The position numbers were made by a program, and so were the translations under genes. Below are positions 59,793-64,000 of a stretch of 64,000 bases of DNA, in pieces; within the stretch, counting starts at the first letter, position 1; each line of letters begins with the position of its first letter. Location: contig NC_066885.1 of NCBI RefSeq assembly GCF_022985175.1, positions 14,126,560 to 14,190,559 on the forward strand, written 5' to 3'. The stretch comes from Labeo rohita (Eukaryota > Chordata > Actinopteri > Cypriniformes > Cyprinidae). Below the pieces are notes generated by a model. It made no database searches. It saw only the letters and a program-made list of their open reading frames with translations, and had not been told where the DNA came from.

Positions 59793-61255
59793 AATAACGA
59801 GAAGTGTATCAAAGTGCAGTAAACGGTAAAACAGTTTGCATTACAAACCAGTGTGTTCATAATTAAGATAATACATTAAAATACTATGGTAAAACACACC
59901 AGTTTGCAATATAAAGCAGGAAAACAAGCTTTTTGTGCAGCTAAAAATAGCTGGAAGTGGATGAGACTGGAAACCAGACAAAAAAAAATTACAAATGGCT
60001 GCACCCACTCTTATGGGAAAAATAAGGTGGATAACTAACACCATGTCTACACCAAACGCAAGCGGCGTGGCGTGATGCCACAAAATACAATAGAACCATA
60101 TTATAACAAAGACTACAGAATACCCACGACTTGTCAGTCGTATAGTTTTTAATGGGAGAAAGTACAACGCCCAAAATGGCGAATAAGCCCCGCCTTCTAA
60201 AAGAAAGAGTTAATTGTTGATTAGTAGTAAAGTCATCGCATCACTGCAGCGGCAGCGTTCGCAAACCCGCACTCATGACTGCGCATGCGCATTGGCTGCT
60301 CTAGCCTGAAAAAAATATGCATTTTTGCGTGAGAAAAAAAACATTTATGAGGCGGTTGTTGTCAGATTTCATTGATGATTTCAAATATGAAATTTAATCG
60401 TAAGCTTGGTGAACCGTTTTGAAGAGTTTTATGTTTCCTCATTCAAAGAGATAGGAGCTGCACTTGCATGCCCGAGAGGCATTTCAAAGATGGCCTCCGA
60501 GTGAAATGACTTTCCTTAAAGGGACTTTGATTATAATGTTATTGTGCCGCCTACATTAAATGCGGTGCAATGCGCCAAAACCCTGACAGTAAACTGATGC
60601 CTTGTTTTATTTTTTTATGTACTGGCATAAAGTACAATAATTTGCAACGGTCGCTTTGTGGCGCTTAGTGGACAGAACAGTCGCGTCCAGTGACACGGTG
60701 TAAGAGTGGTTGTCCCTATAGACCTTTAGCGGAAGTCACACCTGACTTTTAACTGGAAGGATGCTTTGCTTTTCCGATCTCCAGTGTTTCTAGTCAAACT
60801 AGCGTATATTGCGATCTGATTATTTGTCAGTGCCTGACTTCTCAAAGTTTAATGAGAGTGTAGATGACACAAAGCTGCCACACTGATACATTTAAAACAG
60901 ATGGGCGCTATTTGAATAGGTTCCTATGGAGAATGGAACAGAAGAGCATCCAATTGGACGTTAGAATTTATAGTGGTGGCGCTCATCGTTTACACAGGAA
61001 AAAGGTCTACAATACTGCACCATTACCCACCTTATTTTTCCGTAAGAGCGGGCCATTTGTAAATGTTATGGCTCTGGCTTTAGGTCTCATCCACGTTCAG
61101 CCCTTTTTTAGCTGTAGCTCACTCTGTTGCTTGATATTGCAAATTGGTGTGTGTTACCATGTTATTTTAATGTATTATTTTAAATATGAACACACTGTTT
61201 TGTAGTGCAAACAGTTTTACTGTTTACCTTAAGTTGTTATTCTTCTCGTTACTTC
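59793..61255. mobile_element. Large foldback element (1.46 kb)
   Basis: The left arm (AACGAGAAGTG..., AAACGGTAAAACAGTTTGCA, ACACACCAGTTTGCAATATA) has its reverse complement in the right arm at about 61120-61255. Arms of 350-400 bp surround a centre with ACACCAAACGCAAGCGGCGT and a block like the higher-order repeat (ATTTGCAACGGTCGCTTTGTG at 60641). Open frames in the arms mirror each other and are not genes. Confidence 0.75.
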
Positions 61256-62688
61256 ACTACAGCGGCTAATGAACCGGAAGTCTCGCTCATAGCATCAAAC
61301 CAAGCATTTTAGCGTTTTTTTCATGTTTTTTTTTTTTTTTTTTTGTGGTAGAAATTAAAAGGGACAGGGGAATAACATCTCTGTTTGAGCAAGTGATCAA
61401 AAGTTCCAAAAAGTTTAGCATTTGACATTTTTATGTCATGATCAAAGACTACATTTATTAGTGCCATTACCAAACTGGTTCAAGTCAGAAATAAATGATT
61501 TCTTTAACTTCAGTACGTTTGAGTGACTAATAGCTAAGGCTTACCCAACTTAACCAAAACTAAACCATCACACAAAATTAAAAACCCACCCAGTGACAAA
61601 TAGTTTGAAGAAATGTCATTTTTCAAGATTTCATGTAGTCAAAAGTGTAACTGAAGAATCACCTACATATGACCCGCATTCTAGCCATTTTCACAGTGTA
61701 CTTAGCAAAGCTCCTATTGACTGCACTGTCATGAAATCCACAGATATATTACCAAACCTCAAAAGAAAGTTTTTGAGTGAGGAAAGCACCTTGTGTGCTT
61801 AGCGTAGGCTAATGCATGAAGGCTGAGGCTGTGGCATTGAGCTTGTGCACATGTTGTGACAAGAGCAGTGCTTTCGCCTTAAGGGCGGACTTTGGAGTTG
61901 AGTCTTTGACTTTTATTTATTCATGTTACATCTAAGTCTTAGCGTCTGGGCATCAGGTATAAACTTGTCTCCTTCATTGTATCTCTGTAATGAAATACAC
62001 TCACCAGCAACCGGGAAACAAAAGCTCTCCTCTAGCTGTAAACATGTTAAGGCCTCACCATTAATTAAGGAAGAACCTCATAGCGGTGGAAGCAAAAACA
62101 CAGGAATGAAAGTTGCTTCAGTCTTTATGCAGAGAGAGAAACAGGTGTCTAAATGAGCACTGCACAAAATGGCAATCCAGTTGAGAGTTGGATTTTTAGG
62201 CTTTTGTTTTCTACTGTTACTGTGGTACTATGCAGAGCTTCAAAATGTGGTTGTGCAACAATTGTGAAAAATACATTTTTGTCATTGCACGCACCACCAC
62301 CATCGGCACAGTACTGAATATTTCAGATACCACCGGTCCGGTTGTGACATACTCAAACTTTTTTAGAAACACTAACAATTAAGATGCAAAAAATGCCATG
62401 AATAGTTCATGGCACACAAGTAACACACTGTTTAATACATTTACAGAATGTATGTTCTGACCCTCAGACCGTAACTTAATACATCATATAGATTCAAATA
62501 TATTTTAAACTTTAGAAAAACAGCTATATCAATGCATACTTTTATGTAAATAGAAATGGCTGCTAAGTCCACAAATAAGGTTCATTTTAAAGAAATGTCT
62601 TTTATAAGGTTTCACAGTTGTGTCCTAAATTTTGGTCAGATATTTATAAAAACATTTATAAAATCAGGCAGTATCGAAGTCAGCCTAC

Positions 62689-62744
62689 CTGCTGAGGGTC
62701 CTCTTTCCATGTTTCACCTGCTGGGTTCAACAACATCACAGGCT
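62689..62744 (-). CDS. Candidate first coding exon of the AHNAK-like gene
   Basis: On the minus strand, CCAG|AGCCTGTGATG... runs to CAGCAG|GTAGGC. It contains an ATG at 62736-62734 followed by LLNPAGETWKEDPQQ, ending in phase 0, exactly the phase needed by the exon at 56025. If joined, the protein would begin with these 16 residues and total 1373 aa. Against it: the acceptor has almost no pyrimidine tract (it may instead be 5' UTR read-through), the intron would be 6.7 kb, and I recognise no homology in the peptide. Confidence 0.35.
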
Positions 62745-63277
62745 CTGGTGAGTTTTATAGTTTTTTTAAATTATATATTTAAGGAAATGTGCTTATATTT
62801 TGTCACATAAATGATGACAACTCACGAAAACAAACTGTAAAGAAACTGTTTTGGATTTGTACAGAATTTACGTCAGGTCCTTTAGTAGCCTATACAAACA
62901 CAAGAAAACAAAATGGCTGGTGGATTTTTTACACGGCGGGCTGCAAAACGAATATTTTGTCAACAAAAAGAAAATAAGGTGTCTCCCATAAACTCAAATT
63001 TCACATTTTCATATCTTAATCCTCAAGCGGTACAAAACATGTTTGACTTGCCTTCACTGAAATATCCACCTGGGCTACTTACGGAAGATTACACCTTATT
63101 TAATATTACAGTAGTAGTAGAAGTGAATAAAAATAGAGGTGGTGTGGGGGAGGAAGAGGGAAGCCTGAAGAATGTTCATGAAGGTGAGGTAAGTGTTTAA
63201 GGAGTTTAAATGAAAGGCCCTAGTAATTATGGTTTTTCGTAGTAGTCTCACAATGTCTAAACCAATTCATGACTCAC
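62745..63277. other. No gene supported
   Basis: A plus-strand frame of 95 codons (62913-63200) ends in a Glu/Gly-rich stretch. It has no recognised similarity and no clear splice structure. Confidence 0.4.
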
Positions 63278-63404
63278 CGCAAAGATAACACAAAGTCTAT
63301 ACGTGGTGACAACATAAATTCTTTGAGACGTATCTCCACTCGGACAATGATACCACAGAGGTCAAGGTCAAATTCAGAGCCACGTACAGCCTGCTGCACT
63401 TCCT
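63278..63404 (-). CDS. Candidate exon of unknown gene
   Basis: On the minus strand AAATCAG|AGGAAG... runs for 127 bp to TTTGCG|GTGAGT, a near-ideal donor. The open frame reads EVQQAVRGSEFDLDLCGIIV and then RVEIRLKEFMLSPRIDFVLS, LR, with two bases at each end. It alternates hydrophobic and charged residues like beta strands. I do not recognise the family. The phase does not join directly to the candidate exon at 62689, so it is either part of a different gene whose other exons lie outside the window or needs an intermediate exon. Confidence 0.35.
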
Positions 63405-64000
63405 CTGATTTAAATGAGAATTAACATGTGCTTTAAGTTTAGATGTTTCTGTGTTTCAGACTGTAGTCGAATAGTTATTGTATTATTGTTTTATAGAGAA
63501 TACTGCTGTGAGTTTTCATAGTGTATGGATACTTCTAGCATTTTCATGTAGTCGGTCTATAATTAATGTATATCCCAAACTACTTGTGCTTTCAGACATG
63601 TCTGACATTCCTGGTGGTTCTGAGTCTTTCCTTTAACATGCGTGGCCATTGAGTCAGTGTTGTTGGCACTGTGTATCCTATCCTTGTAAACTAGGTGTGG
63701 CAGGGATTGTGCGTCGTGAGCATACTTCAGAAGAATGCCACCACTCCGCATTCTCATTCAGGTATTTGTAACGCAATGCAGTGGCACAGTTCAGGCCAAA
63801 GAGGACAGTGAAAAGACCATCGTTTTAGCAGATAAACAGTGCGCAAGGATTTGTGAATGGTGGAGCGGTAGCAGTATCTCCTAAGAGAACCTTCTTCATG
63901 TTCTCTCTGAAAAAAAGTTTACCCAAAAATGAAAATTCTGTAATTACTCACCCTCATGTCGTTCCAAACCTGTAAGACCTTTGTTCACGTTTGGAAGATA
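63405..64000. other. Right edge, no gene; start of a MITE
   Basis: From 63911 the sequence is again the TTCACCC family (TTACCCAAAAATGAAAATTC, GTCGTTCCAAACCTGTAAGA), cut by the window edge. The 64-codon minus frame at 63563-63757 has no support. Confidence 0.5.

Larger units (their letters stand above)
56026..62688. other. Putative first intron of the AHNAK-like gene
   Basis: No coding exon is supported. It includes a MITE at 58843-59041, the foldback element at 59793-61255, and homopolymer runs (T at 56922-56939 and 61328-61344). Whether it is intron or intergenic depends on the candidate 5' exon at 62689. Confidence 0.45.

Noticed and set aside
59841..61205. Frames of 108 and 113 codons with similar peptides on opposite strands
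   Set aside because: They are the two inverted arms of one foldback element read in opposite directions.
62913..63200. 95-codon plus-strand frame ending Glu/Gly-rich
   Set aside because: No recognised family and no strong acceptor; it overlaps the gap between two better minus-strand exon candidates.

Overview
The window is vertebrate nuclear DNA, almost certainly from a teleost fish and probably a cyprinid or close relative. Genes are split by GT-AG introns, intergenic and intronic DNA is AT-rich, and it is filled with fish-type DNA transposons: Tc1-like elements, hAT-type MITEs with 8-bp target duplications, TTAA-flanked foldback elements and tRNA-derived SINE pieces. There are no bacterial operons, CRISPR arrays or viral genes. 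The species call is inference from repeat style, not from a database search.

Layout. (1) About 1-25,665, + strand: the last four coding exons of a sodium/calcium exchanger, SLC8A1 (NCX1)-like. They encode the end of CBD2 and the C-terminal membrane domain with the alpha-2 repeat, followed by a long 3' UTR ending at an AATAAA near 25.64 kb. Upstream exons lie outside the window. (2) 25.7-37.4 kb: intergenic, with a palindromic Tc1-type MITE, other foldback elements and a 3-kb higher-order tandem repeat (33.3-36.4 kb). (3) 37.4-47.7 kb, + strand: a complete six-exon EDARADD gene (211 aa from the preferred ATG), the death-domain adaptor of the ectodysplasin receptor. Its introns hold foldback elements and a dead Tc1-like transposase. 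(4) 51.2-56.0 kb (perhaps to 62.7 kb), - strand: an AHNAK-like gene with a PDZ-like N-terminal part in two small exons and one 3.85-kb repeat exon. That exon contains a 70-aa (210-nt) repeat array that looks recently amplified. (5) 56-64 kb: mostly non-coding, with a 1.46-kb foldback element and two candidate - strand exons at 62.7 and 63.3 kb.

The splice phases of the SLC8A and EDARADD exons were followed by hand and close perfectly: 899 nt plus one imported base gives 300 codons, and 636 nt gives 212 codons. The three AHNAK-like exons also join in frame. The three genes do not form a pathway. EDARADD and the AHNAK-like gene are convergent; SLC8A and EDARADD are in tandem.

The least ordinary material is the nested transposon archaeology, including two foldback copies that share a hAT insertion at the same site, the AHNAK-like 210-nt array, the higher-order repeat, a near-perfect CTCF-type motif at 7.05 kb, and the two unassigned minus-strand exons. 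I found no convincing new multi-gene system.
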